NCBI GenBank assembly: GCA_964403505.1
Contig: CAYOFP010000006.1
Location: 1-64,000 of the forward strand
Direction: 5' to 3'
Source of the DNA: CAKSEI01 sp964403505
GTDB lineage: Bacteria > Bacillota > Clostridia > Oscillospirales > CAG-272
DNA: 64,000 nt
The position numbers were made by a program, and so were the translations under genes. Below are positions 8,893 to 15,794 of the stretch, piece by piece. The notes beneath the pieces were generated by a model. It was not told where the DNA came from. It did not search any database and worked only from the letters and a program-made list of their open reading frames with translations. Positions within the stretch are counted from its first letter, which is position 1, and each line of letters starts with the position of its first letter.

Positions 8893-8901
8893 TTTGTCAA
8901 G
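8893..8901 (+). promoter_or_regulatory. Possible 0A box upstream of spo0A
   Basis: TTTGTCAAG resembles the Spo0A-binding consensus TTTGTCRAA with one mismatch. A second, weaker copy (TTTGTCATT, 8972-8980) lies inside the spo0A promoter spacer. Autoregulation of spo0A through 0A boxes is established in Bacillus; here it is an inference from motif position only. Confidence 0.4.
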
Positions 8902-8963
8902 ATTTGGTAAATATGCACAATAAATACGATGATTTTTTGGTGGCATTTTTTGACATAATCATA

Positions 8964-8992
8964 TTGCCATATTTGTCATTTTGTGGTATTAT
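8964..8992 (+). promoter_or_regulatory. Sigma-A type promoter for spo0A
   Basis: A -35 box TTGCCA (8964-8969), a 17-base spacer and a -10 box TATTAT (8987-8992) lie 40 bases before the chosen spo0A ATG. An 0A-box-like sequence overlaps the spacer, a position suited to repression or autoregulation. Confidence 0.6.
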
Positions 8993-9031
8993 ATTGTCGT
9001 AAACAAAATAAACAAATGGAGACAACGCAAA

Positions 9032-9802
9032 ATGAAGAAGGACATTAAATTTATCATTGTTGACGAAAACACAGATTTTCGAAAGAAAACGATTGAAGGG
9101 ATGTTTCACTACGGGTACGAACAGTTTTCCGAGGCATCTGACGGCGAAGAAGCGATCAGACTGATCGATACCGTGCGCCCTGATATCGTCATGGTCGACG
9201 CATGGGTTCAGAAGATTAACTGCTCATTACTCATCAAGCTCGTAAACGATATGGATTTCGGAGGCGACGCACGGCCGGTATTCATTGTATATTCTCTTGT
9301 CAATAACTGTAATACATTAAATGATCTTAGCGAAAACGATAATACCTGGTGTGTATTGAAGCCCCTTGATTACGCTGCTATTGACAGAAAAATTGATTCC
9401 ATTATGAATAGTAATGTGAAACCCGTGAGGTCTGTCACGCCGAAATACCGAGACCTTGAAACACAGGTGACAAGTGTTATCCATCAGATCGGAGTTCCTG
9501 CACATATCAAGGGTTACCAATACATTCGGTCTGCCATTATAATGGTCATCAACGACTCGACGGTAATTAACGCCGTAACGAAAGTTTTATATCCCTCGGT
9601 CGCAAAGCAGTATAACACTACATCATCCCGTGTTGAGCGTGCGATACGCCACGCAATAGAGGTCGCATGGGACAGAGGAGATATCGACACGCTCAATTCC
9701 TATTTCGGCTATACGATACAGAATTCCCGCGGTAAGCCTACCAACTCTGAATTTATTGCAATGATTGCTGACAATCTCAGATTAAGTAACAAGTTATCTT
9801 GA
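9032..9802 (+). CDS. spo0A: Sporulation master regulator Spo0A
   Basis: A 256-residue response regulator. The C-terminal DNA-binding domain is unmistakable: IGVPAHIKGYQYIRSAI, then RVERAIRHAIEVAWDRGD and KPTNSEFIAMIADNLRL. The receiver keeps the acidic pair (Asp-Glu in VDENTDF), a phospho-acceptor Asp56 in VMVDAW, a Ser switch position and the Lys of LKPLD. It has lost the usual MPxxDG loop after the acceptor. The start was taken at 9032, which has a GGAG site; the upstream in-frame GTG lies within the promoter. Phosphorylated Spo0A starts sporulation. The gene stands alone between its promoter and terminator. Confidence 0.96.
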   Translation: MKKDIKFIIVDENTDFRKKTIEGMFHYGYEQFSEASDGEEAIRLIDTVRPDIVMVDAWVQKINCSLLIKLVNDMDFGGDARPVFIVYSLVNNCNTLNDLSENDNTWCVLKPLDYAAIDRKIDSIMNSNVKPVRSVTPKYRDLETQVTSVIHQIGVPAHIKGYQYIRSAIIMVINDSTVINAVTKVLYPSVAKQYNTTSSRVERAIRHAIEVAWDRGDIDTLNSYFGYTIQNSRGKPTNSEFIAMIADNLRLSNKLS

Positions 9803-9805
9803 TTT

Positions 9806-9830
9806 GAACGCCTTCGGGCGTTCTTTTTTT
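9806..9830 (+). terminator. Intrinsic terminator after spo0A
   Basis: A 7-bp stem GAACGCC/GGCGTTC with a TTCG tetraloop (9813-9816) is followed by seven T. It starts 4 bases after the spo0A stop and separates spo0A from the spoIIIA genes. Confidence 0.92.
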
Positions 9831-9855
9831 GCACTTTTTTTAATACAATAGTAAC

Positions 9856-10671
9856 ATGAATGAAGTATTGAATTATAAACATATACTGCCGGACGAGTAC
9901 CTTGAGCGCGATATTTCGGATATAAAAATAACGGCAAACAGAAATATATTTGTGAAAACAAACGGGATATATAAGGATACACATGAATTTGTCTCCGAGC
10001 AATATTTCGAGGAAATTTTCACATCGTTATCGGGCGGGTTATATGCACACGAAGAAACGATCAAATGCGGATTTTTCACGGATATTTACGGCAATCGGTG
10101 CGGCATTTCCGGCAGGGCTGTATATCACGGTAACGAGATTGGTAATATATGCGATTTTGATACGATGATCATAAGGCTCTCACCGTTCAGAAGGGGTGTA
10201 TCACAATATATTTTTGATAAAAGCGCAAACGGAAGAAAAAGCATTCTGATATACGGCCCACCATCGTCGGGAAAAACGACGATTTTAAGAGATCTAGCAT
10301 ACTGCTTTTCCGAGCTGCCGCTAAACTTCAACACTGTAGTGATTGACTGTAAAAACGAATTCAGAAAACGTGATTACCCGAGCACATCCAATATCACGAT
10401 ATTAAAGGGTTATTCGTTTCAGCGCGGAATGGATATTTCGATAAAGAATCTCGTTGCAGATATTGTAATCTGTGATGAGATACCGTTAATCGAAAACACC
10501 GGAGCGATAATATCAGCCGCATCCAGCGGTGTATCCTTATATGCCAGCGTACACGCATCGAAGCAGGGAATAGAAAAAATGAGTTTTTACGGCAAACTAA
10601 AAGAGGCCGGTGTGTTTGATGAATATATATGCCTAAATAAAATCGAGAACGGAGACATATTTTGCTTATAG
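9856..10671 (+). CDS. spoIIIAA: Stage III sporulation protein AA (ATPase)
   Basis: A 271-residue secretion-type ATPase related to GspE/PilT. It has Walker A GPPSSGKTT (residues 134-142), a Walker-B-like IVICDE, and the family's C-terminal VHASKQGIEK segment. It powers the SpoIIIA-SpoIIQ feeding-tube complex between mother cell and forespore. No Shine-Dalgarno is visible before the ATG. A -10-like AATACAAT (9842-9849) lies only 6 bases upstream, so the mRNA may be leaderless. The start of spoIIIAB overlaps the end of this gene. Confidence 0.95.
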   Translation: MNEVLNYKHILPDEYLERDISDIKITANRNIFVKTNGIYKDTHEFVSEQYFEEIFTSLSGGLYAHEETIKCGFFTDIYGNRCGISGRAVYHGNEIGNICDFDTMIIRLSPFRRGVSQYIFDKSANGRKSILIYGPPSSGKTTILRDLAYCFSELPLNFNTVVIDCKNEFRKRDYPSTSNITILKGYSFQRGMDISIKNLVADIVICDEIPLIENTGAIISAASSGVSLYASVHASKQGIEKMSFYGKLKEAGVFDEYICLNKIENGDIFCL

Positions 10672-11048
10672 TTATCGTATTAATTAGTATCACTGCAATG
10701 TTGTTTATCGAGTATGATAAACACTCGAACTGTGCGAGGTTAACCGAATCCGAGGAAAAATACATGAAAATCAAAAAAGCGATCATAGATGAACGGGAAC
10801 CAATTTCAAAAATAGAAATAGAAAATATCGAAAAGATATATTCAAAAGCTACCGTTGATAGCATCAATCGCTTTTCCTCGAGCGTGGCCGGAATGAATTA
10901 TAAAAAAGCCTGTGAAGGGATAACCAACATCTGTGATTCGGTAAGCAAAGAAACAAGCAGGAAGAAAAACGAAATCGATATCTCGGCACGTGATAGTAAA
11001 ATACTTTTATGCATCGGCGCATTTGTCGGGATCGTCATAATTATATAA
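10662..11048 (+). CDS. spoIIIAB: Stage III sporulation protein AB (short form)
   Basis: This 128-residue protein lies in the spoIIIAB position. It has an N-terminal membrane helix (LIVIVLISITAMLFIEY), a helical soluble middle and a C-terminal membrane helix (ILLCIGAFVGIVIII). That topology matches SpoIIIAB, but the protein is about 40 residues shorter than the ~170-residue Bacillus form, the loss being in the helical middle. It starts with TTG preceded by GGAG and overlaps spoIIIAA. The name rests on synteny and topology; sequence resemblance is weak. Confidence 0.75.
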   Translation: MLIVIVLISITAMLFIEYDKHSNCARLTESEEKYMKIKKAIIDEREPISKIEIENIEKIYSKATVDSINRFSSSVAGMNYKKACEGITNICDSVSKETSRKKNEIDISARDSKILLCIGAFVGIVIII

Positions 11049-11057
11049 GAGGAAATA

Positions 11058-11246
11058 ATGAGCGAGATTTTAAAAATCATTGGCATAGGCTTCGCTGTAT
11101 CGATCGGGTGCCAGCTTTTAAATAAATATGGAAGGGACGAGCAGGCAACGCTTGTTTCGATCGGCGGCGTCATCGTGGTGATGCTGATGTTACTTTCGGA
11201 TTTCAATGAGCTTATCACGCAGATTCAGAGTGTTTTCGGAATATGA
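11058..11246 (+). CDS. spoIIIAC: Stage III sporulation protein AC
   Basis: A 62-residue protein with two membrane helices and the family motifs GIGFAVSIGCQLLNKYGRDEQA and IGGVIVVMLM. Length is normal for SpoIIIAC, an integral membrane component of the SpoIIIA channel. An AGAGGAA ribosome site precedes the ATG. The stop overlaps the spoIIIAD start by 4 bases. Confidence 0.93.
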   Translation: MSEILKIIGIGFAVSIGCQLLNKYGRDEQATLVSIGGVIVVMLMLLSDFNELITQIQSVFGI

Positions 11247-11611
11247 TACAGATATCCTGTTTTACGATCGGCGTAGCGCTTATTTTGAATGTGGTATCTC
11301 AGTTTTCAAAGGATTATGCAAAATTCGCAGAAATGTCCTGCTTTTTGTGTTTATCGGGAATGGCGGTAGAACTGATATCCACGATAATTGATTATGTGAA
11401 TCAACGAACTGATGCCATGACCGAGAATTATATATCAATGTTAATAAAAATTGCAGGTGTGTGTTTTTGCGTATCGGTATCATCGGAAATATGCTCTCAT
11501 GCAGGGTACCAGACCCTGGCACGTGTTCTTGTGGTAACAGGAAAGGCGGAAATCATAGTCTCGCTTCTTCCTTATATTACAGACATGCTGTCCTCGTTCT
11601 CACAATTATAA
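11243..11611 (+). CDS. spoIIIAD: Stage III sporulation protein AD
   Basis: A 122-residue multi-helix membrane protein with the SpoIIIAD pattern: an N-terminal helix, then a Lys/Asp-containing loop (QFSKDYAKFAEMSCFL) and further helices including CFCVSVSSEICSHAG. It is a paralogue-like partner of SpoIIIAC in the channel basal body. It overlaps spoIIIAC by 4 bases. The 3' portion overlaps the likely 5' end of spoIIIAE by an unusually long stretch. Confidence 0.93.
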   Translation: MIQISCFTIGVALILNVVSQFSKDYAKFAEMSCFLCLSGMAVELISTIIDYVNQRTDAMTENYISMLIKIAGVCFCVSVSSEICSHAGYQTLARVLVVTGKAEIIVSLLPYITDMLSSFSQL

Positions 11612-12645
11612 CGGCCTTTATAATAATTTTAACGCCTGTGAACGTCAGTGCTGAGGATATTAAAATATATGACAAGGATGAATATGAGGCAAACATACCC
11701 GAGGAAGCAAAGAAATATAGTGTAAATGAAGAAACATCATTCTCGGATCTATTCAATATTATAAAAGATATAGCGCTAAAAGATATAGGAATAAAAACCG
11801 AAAATCTTATTAACCTGATCATTGTATGTCTGATCTGCTCGGCATGTGTGTCGTTTAGCAAAAATACCGATATGCACGACGCAGTGAGTGATGCTGCCAA
11901 TATAATTTTCAGTATATATACCATAAATATTATTATGAAGGTCATCGAACACTGCACGCTCAAGAGCGATGAGCTTTCACAGTATACATCCTCGCTCTCT
12001 CTTGGGATGACTTCATTTTTGGTATTCGGCGGAAATCCGTCGGGCGCAACGGTAATGGCCGCATCGATATCGGTCTTAAGCGGTGTGATATCGCTATTGA
12101 TAAAAAATCTTCTGCCCGGATTGTGTGCGGTGTTACTTGCTCTGTCTTTTTCGACAGGTATCTCGGGTATTTCATCTGTTCCGATAAAAAAGATCAGCAA
12201 TTTTTATATTCTGAGCGTCACAGCGATCATGTCGCTGCTATCTATTCTGATAACCTTTCAATTTTCGTGTGCCAAAAGTGCAGAAACGATCGCAATGAAA
12301 GGAGTAAAACTCGCATCGAGCTACGCCATACCCGTTGTGGGCGGGATGATTGCAGATGCGGCGGAAAGCGTTGCAGGCAGCTTTTCTTTATTAAAAAGTT
12401 CATTCGGGCTGTCGGCTTTAATAATCATTCTCTCACTTATCATACCGCAGATCGTATCGATACTTGTATATAAATTGGGTTTCAGTATCATCAGGATCAT
12501 GGTTGATTTTCTCGGCGGAGGGTGTGCATCTGTCATAGATTGCGCCGACTCGGTGCTCAATGTCCTTTTAACAACGGTTGTGTTTTCATCCTGCGTCTTT
12601 ATATTTATCATATATCTTTTTCTCGGAACGCCGGCGGTAATATGA
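11491..12645 (+). CDS. spoIIIAE: Stage III sporulation protein AE
   Basis: A large polytopic membrane protein of the SpoIIIA channel. It has a signal-like hydrophobic stretch ending in VSA|ED, then a soluble acidic segment and six or more membrane helices with the conserved GISGISSVPIKK and VVGGMIADAAES regions. The start is uncertain. Between the ATG at 11491 and the hydrophobic stretch there is no other ATG, GTG or TTG in frame. The ATG gives 384 residues and a 121-base overlap with spoIIIAD; a non-canonical start nearer the signal is possible. The stop overlaps spoIIIAF (ATGA). Confidence 0.9.
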   Translation: MLSCRVPDPGTCSCGNRKGGNHSLASSLYYRHAVLVLTIITAFIIILTPVNVSAEDIKIYDKDEYEANIPEEAKKYSVNEETSFSDLFNIIKDIALKDIGIKTENLINLIIVCLICSACVSFSKNTDMHDAVSDAANIIFSIYTINIIMKVIEHCTLKSDELSQYTSSLSLGMTSFLVFGGNPSGATVMAASISVLSGVISLLIKNLLPGLCAVLLALSFSTGISGISSVPIKKISNFYILSVTAIMSLLSILITFQFSCAKSAETIAMKGVKLASSYAIPVVGGMIADAAESVAGSFSLLKSSFGLSALIIILSLIIPQIVSILVYKLGFSIIRIMVDFLGGGCASVIDCADSVLNVLLTTVVFSSCVFIFIIYLFLGTPAVI

Positions 12646-13055
12646 AGGATTTTTTGTTGATTTTTTCAGTTTTTATCATTTTATCTTCGCTGATATCTTC
12701 TTTGACATTAAAAAAAGATTTAAACGGTTATTATTATTTTGCAGCTGTGCTTATGACAATATCGCTTTTGGTAACAAAAATGCCTGCGCAGATATCTGAT
12801 ATACGATCGGATATCCCACAGCAGCTCGAAACGGAAAACAACTATTGGGACTCTATTATAGAGATAACAAAGACAAGCATAGAGACCGATATATGCATAT
12901 TGTGCGATGCCGAGCGTGCCATTGTGACATTAGATGCCGACAGTATGATGATATCGTTTGTCTCAGTATACGGTGCCGATAATATATCGCATGCTTACGA
13001 AGTACTGCACGAAAAATACGGATTGGAAAGGGAAGACGTAGTATTTGATCGATAA
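12642..13055 (+). CDS. spoIIIAF: Stage III sporulation protein AF (short form)
   Basis: A 137-residue protein with two N-terminal membrane helices (MKDFLLIFSVFIILSSL and YYYFAAVLMTISLLV). A small soluble domain follows, ending in YEVLHEKYGLEREDVVF, which resembles the ring-building fold proposed for SpoIIIAF. It is shorter than the ~200-residue Bacillus protein because the C-terminal extension is missing. The ATG overlaps the spoIIIAE stop (ATGA) and follows GGCGG. Identity is based on order, topology and the C-terminal motif. Confidence 0.85.
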   Translation: MKDFLLIFSVFIILSSLISSLTLKKDLNGYYYFAAVLMTISLLVTKMPAQISDIRSDIPQQLETENNYWDSIIEITKTSIETDICILCDAERAIVTLDADSMMISFVSVYGADNISHAYEVLHEKYGLEREDVVFDR

Positions 13056-13353
13056 AAAGCAAAAGCTCATACTCATAATAGGAATACTCGCCATTATCGC
13101 ATCTGTCATATTTACACTGACAGATAAAAGTAAAGATACAATAGAGTATTCGCAAAGCGATATCGAGTCTTTAATAAGCAATATTGACGGTATCAGTGAA
13201 GCGAAGGTCATCGTATATAAAAGCGGAGAAAATATCGAGGGAATCGCCGTGATTTACAGCGGTGACAGCTCGGCCCGAACGAAAAATAAAATATATGAGC
13301 TGATAAGCTCGCTTTACGGTATCACATATTCAAGAATTTTCGTCGGAAATTGA
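13045..13353 (+). CDS. spoIIIAG: Stage III sporulation protein AG (reduced form)
   Basis: A 102-residue protein with one N-terminal membrane helix (KLILIIGILAIIASVIFTL). After it comes a single compact domain: IEYSQSDIESLISNIDGISEAKVIV, IAVIYSGDSS and IYELISSLYGI, consistent with the ring-building motif. Bacillus SpoIIIAG is about 229 residues and carries a large insertion that forms the ring's beta-triangle; that insertion is absent here. The start is TTG with a GGAAAGGGAAG site and overlaps spoIIIAF by 11 bases. Confidence 0.82.
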   Translation: MIDKKQKLILIIGILAIIASVIFTLTDKSKDTIEYSQSDIESLISNIDGISEAKVIVYKSGENIEGIAVIYSGDSSARTKNKIYELISSLYGITYSRIFVGN

Positions 13354-13409
13354 ATAGATGGCACAATTTGCAAATATATATATAACAGTATTGATCGGAG
13401 GTATTACAT

Positions 13410-14006
13410 ATGGAAGAAAACAAGGAAACGAAAAAAATCACAAAAGAAAAGATAAAAAAAGTTATTATTGATTTTTTCAAGGAATTCAAATACGGCGGAA
13501 AAATAATAAATAACAGGAATCTTATCGTAGCTGGCTCTGTCTTCGTAATTTGTGGAGCGGTATATTTGAATTACTATTTGTTCAGTGATGATAAAATCGG
13601 AGACGATATCGATGTAGCGGAAAGCAATTCGGAAGTTACGCAGGTAAATACAACAGAAGATTATTTCAGCTCGGCATCACTTTCAAGACAAAAGGCGCGC
13701 GACGAGGCTCTGCAAGTTTTAAAGGAAGTCGTGGATAGCAGCGATGCTATCGAAGAGGTTAAAAACGAGGCATACAGCGGCATAAATAAAATAGCTGATG
13801 AGATCAAATGCGAATCAAATATTGAGCAGCTGATACTTTCAAAAGGATTTGAGCAATGCCTTGCAGTTGTAAACGAAAACAGTGCAAGTATCATTGTAAA
13901 GAGTGACGGTCTGCTCGCAAATGAGGTCGCTCAGATCAAAGAGATCGTATATAAAGAAACGAACATCTCGCCGAAGAATATAACGATTGTAGAAAAAAGT
14001 AAATAA
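13410..14006 (+). CDS. spoIIIAH: Stage III sporulation protein AH
   Basis: A 198-residue protein with a Lys-rich cytoplasmic N-terminus, one membrane helix (about 43-62) and an extracytoplasmic domain. The domain contains the family hallmark FSSASLSRQKARDEALQVLKEV and the C-terminal AQIKEIVYKETNISPKNITI ring-building part. Bacillus SpoIIIAH pairs with forespore SpoIIQ to bridge the two cells. The 56-base gap before it is the largest in the cluster; GGAGG precedes the ATG. A bidirectional terminator follows directly. Confidence 0.95.
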   Translation: MEENKETKKITKEKIKKVIIDFFKEFKYGGKIINNRNLIVAGSVFVICGAVYLNYYLFSDDKIGDDIDVAESNSEVTQVNTTEDYFSSASLSRQKARDEALQVLKEVVDSSDAIEEVKNEAYSGINKIADEIKCESNIEQLILSKGFEQCLAVVNENSASIIVKSDGLLANEVAQIKEIVYKETNISPKNITIVEKSK

Positions 14007-14034
14007 CAGGTTGTGTTTCAACCTGTTATTTTTT
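14005..14034 (+). terminator. Bidirectional terminator between spoIIIAH and rlmA
   Basis: A 9-bp stem AACAGGTTG (14005-14013) pairs with CAACCTGTT (14019-14027). T-rich sequence follows it on the plus strand, and an A-rich flank gives T-rich RNA on the minus strand. It overlaps the stop codons of both convergent genes, so it can end both transcripts. Confidence 0.85.
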
Positions 14035-14815
14035 CATATATCAATAAATCAAATCCGATATCAGTATCGATATTCTTTTGCTTTTCTATTCTTGAGATAG
14101 AATCCTTTGGCGAATTGTAATAATATGGTGTCATTCTAAATAGATCAATGGCAAGTCCGGAAGATAACGATACGCTATATTCGATCCTGACTCTGTCAAT
14201 TATGTCAAATCCGTCGTAATAAGTATCGATCGGTCTATTTTTGTATGGGGTGTCATAGATGACCTCCTTCAGACCGAATAAATGGTTTTCGGTGGGGACT
14301 GCATAGATGAATATACCGCCCCTGGTTAGAACCCGGTATATCTCCGATATGCAAAGTGGCGAGAATATGTTTACTGCGATATTTACAGATACGGAAAGGA
14401 TCGGTATTTCATTAACAGAAGCAACAAAAAATGACGGTGTTTTATATTTTCCGGAAGCCAGAGAAATAGCATGGGAAGATATGTCAAAACCGTGAATTTC
14501 AAAATCCGGTAGGGAAGAGGCAATTTTTCCGGTATAATATCCCTCGCCACATCCGCAGTCAAGCAAAATACCGTTTTGCGAATAACTTGTAATAATTGTG
14601 CATAATTTGTTAACAATCTTATCGTACAGGCCGGATTCAAGTAATGATCGCCGTGACAAAATCATTTCTTTATTGTCGCCATGTAAAGATTTCGATGATA
14701 GTAGAAGATTGACATATCCTTTGCGCGAAATATCGAAGGAATGGGAATTCTCGCATACATAACGACGGTTATCACGAATCAGATTCTTTTTGCATATTGG
14801 ACAAATATATATCAT
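14018..14815 (-). CDS. rlmA: 23S rRNA guanine-N1 methyltransferase, RlmA family
   Basis: A 265-residue SAM-dependent methyltransferase. An N-terminal zinc ribbon (CPIC at 5-8, then C and H in YVCENSHSF) precedes a Rossmann domain with motif I LLDCGCGEGYYT. ARKGY-like FDISRKGYVNLL is typical of RlmA(I)/RlmA(II), which methylate G745 or G748 in helix 35 of 23S rRNA. Which guanine is modified cannot be read from the sequence. Some members affect resistance to tylosin-type drugs. It is a single-gene unit with its own consensus promoter and a shared terminator. Confidence 0.88.
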   Translation of the reverse strand: MIYICPICKKNLIRDNRRYVCENSHSFDISRKGYVNLLLSSKSLHGDNKEMILSRRSLLESGLYDKIVNKLCTIITSYSQNGILLDCGCGEGYYTGKIASSLPDFEIHGFDISSHAISLASGKYKTPSFFVASVNEIPILSVSVNIAVNIFSPLCISEIYRVLTRGGIFIYAVPTENHLFGLKEVIYDTPYKNRPIDTYYDGFDIIDRVRIEYSVSLSSGLAIDLFRMTPYYYNSPKDSISRIEKQKNIDTDIGFDLLIYEKITG

Positions 14816-14835
14816 TACAGCGTCTCCTTGATAAA

Positions 14836-14864
14836 ATTATATAACAGCCGCATAAATATGTCAA
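14836..14864 (-). promoter_or_regulatory. Consensus sigma-A promoter for rlmA
   Basis: On the minus strand an exact TTGACA (14864-14859), a 17-base spacer and an exact TATAAT (14841-14836) lie just upstream of the rlmA AAGGAG ribosome site. The match is perfect at both boxes. Confidence 0.88.
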
Positions 14865-15106
14865 TAATTTCAAATACAAGCGTAGTGAGTAGAAAAACAA
14901 TTAAGGTAATGCCGATACAGTTGAAAATAATTGAGCTAACACTGAAGTTTTACGTTTTAAGAGTGCCGCCAAGGCACGACTGCATGCACGCCTTGCAATT
15001 TATCGATTCCGATTCCCTTTACTATACAAAATTTTTATTTTGTATAGTAATAGACTTTTCGCTGTGCGTACTGATATATTAAAACGGGTTCTCCTCCCTA
15101 AGATTT
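14865..15106. other. Intergenic region with inverted repeats, no gene seen
   Basis: About 240 bases between the rlmA promoter and the MBL promoter carry no supported gene. They contain a perfect 13-bp inverted repeat with a 6-base loop (15019-15050, arms TTACTATACAAAA), without a T tract. A small GTGCC/GGCAC hairpin lies near 14972. No RBS-linked ORF on either strand is convincing. It could hold an unannotated small RNA or remnants of a deleted gene. Confidence 0.4.
15019..15050. repeat. Perfect 13-bp inverted repeat
   Basis: TTACTATACAAAA (15019-15031) and its exact complement (15038-15050) are separated by TTTTTA. It is AT-rich and symmetric, and no oligo-T follows, so it may be an operator or a weak bidirectional terminator. 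Confidence 0.7.
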
Positions 15107-15119
15107 GTGGGGTTTTGTG

Positions 15120-15147
15120 TTGACATAACGGGAATTTATGTTATAAT
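15120..15147 (+). promoter_or_regulatory. Consensus promoter abutting the MBL hydrolase start
   Basis: Exact TTGACA (15120-15125), a 16-base spacer and exact TATAAT (15142-15147). The start codon ATG is at 15155, so transcription would begin at or within a base or two of the start codon. Confidence 0.82.
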
Positions 15148-15154
15148 TATTTTT

Positions 15155-15793
15155 ATGGATATTAAATGTTTTTCTGTAGGTTTACTGCGTACAAATTGTT
15201 ATATAATAAACGCAAGCAAAAATGCAATTATTATCGACCCGGGTTTCAGAAGCACTTTAGAACTTACTGATATTGAAAAATATATTAATGAAAAAGATCT
15301 GAATGTGAAGGCAGTCTTATTAACGCATTGCCATTTGGATCACATAATGGGCGTTGATATCATTATACAGAGGTTTCACTGCCCTGTTTTTATCAGCCAA
15401 AATGATGCTGAGGGATTTTACGATCCTGTATTTAATTTATCAAAACTGATATCGCACCATGATTTTGTCCCGGAATCTTCTGTCTCTGCTTTCGCTGATG
15501 GCGCCGAGATAAACATTGCCGATATCAGCCTGAAGGCTTACATAACTCCGGGACATACGCCCGGATCTGCGATCTTCATTTGTGATGATATTATTTTTAC
15601 GGGAGATACGCTATTTCATCTTTCTGTCGGCAGGACTGATCTTGCAGGCGGAGATTTCAATGCACTATCTGAAAGTCTTACAAAAATAAAGAGACTTTGC
15701 TGTGATAAGTGCTACCGCATATTACCCGGTCACGGACCTGAAACAACGTCCGATTTTGAATTTGAAAATAACGATAACTATAAGCGAGGATAA
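15155..15793 (+). CDS. MBL-fold metallo-hydrolase (glyoxalase II-like)
   Basis: A 212-residue metallo-beta-lactamase-fold hydrolase. The start VGLLRTNCYII and the zinc motif THCHLDH (57-63), followed by TPGHTPGSAIFI, FTGDTLF, GRTDLAGG and LPGHGPET, match the YcbL/YqgX group. These hydrolyse thioesters such as glutathione- or bacillithiol-type adducts; the substrate is unknown here. I chose ATG 15155 because MDIKCFSVG aligns with the family; the upstream in-frame GTG (15107) precedes the -35 box. No Shine-Dalgarno is present. gltX begins 1 base after the stop. Confidence 0.9.
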   Translation: MDIKCFSVGLLRTNCYIINASKNAIIIDPGFRSTLELTDIEKYINEKDLNVKAVLLTHCHLDHIMGVDIIIQRFHCPVFISQNDAEGFYDPVFNLSKLISHHDFVPESSVSAFADGAEINIADISLKAYITPGHTPGSAIFICDDIIFTGDTLFHLSVGRTDLAGGDFNALSESLTKIKRLCCDKCYRILPGHGPETTSDFEFENNDNYKRG

Positions 15794-15794
15794 A

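Noticed and set aside
8981..9031. Upstream N-terminal extension of Spo0A
   Set aside because: It would place the start codon inside the -10 region; the ATG at 9032 has a GGAG site and fits the family length.
14741..15082. 113-codon plus-strand frame across the rlmA 5' end and the gap
   Set aside because: It starts inside rlmA on the opposite strand, crosses the rlmA promoter and the 13-bp palindrome, and lacks a ribosome site.
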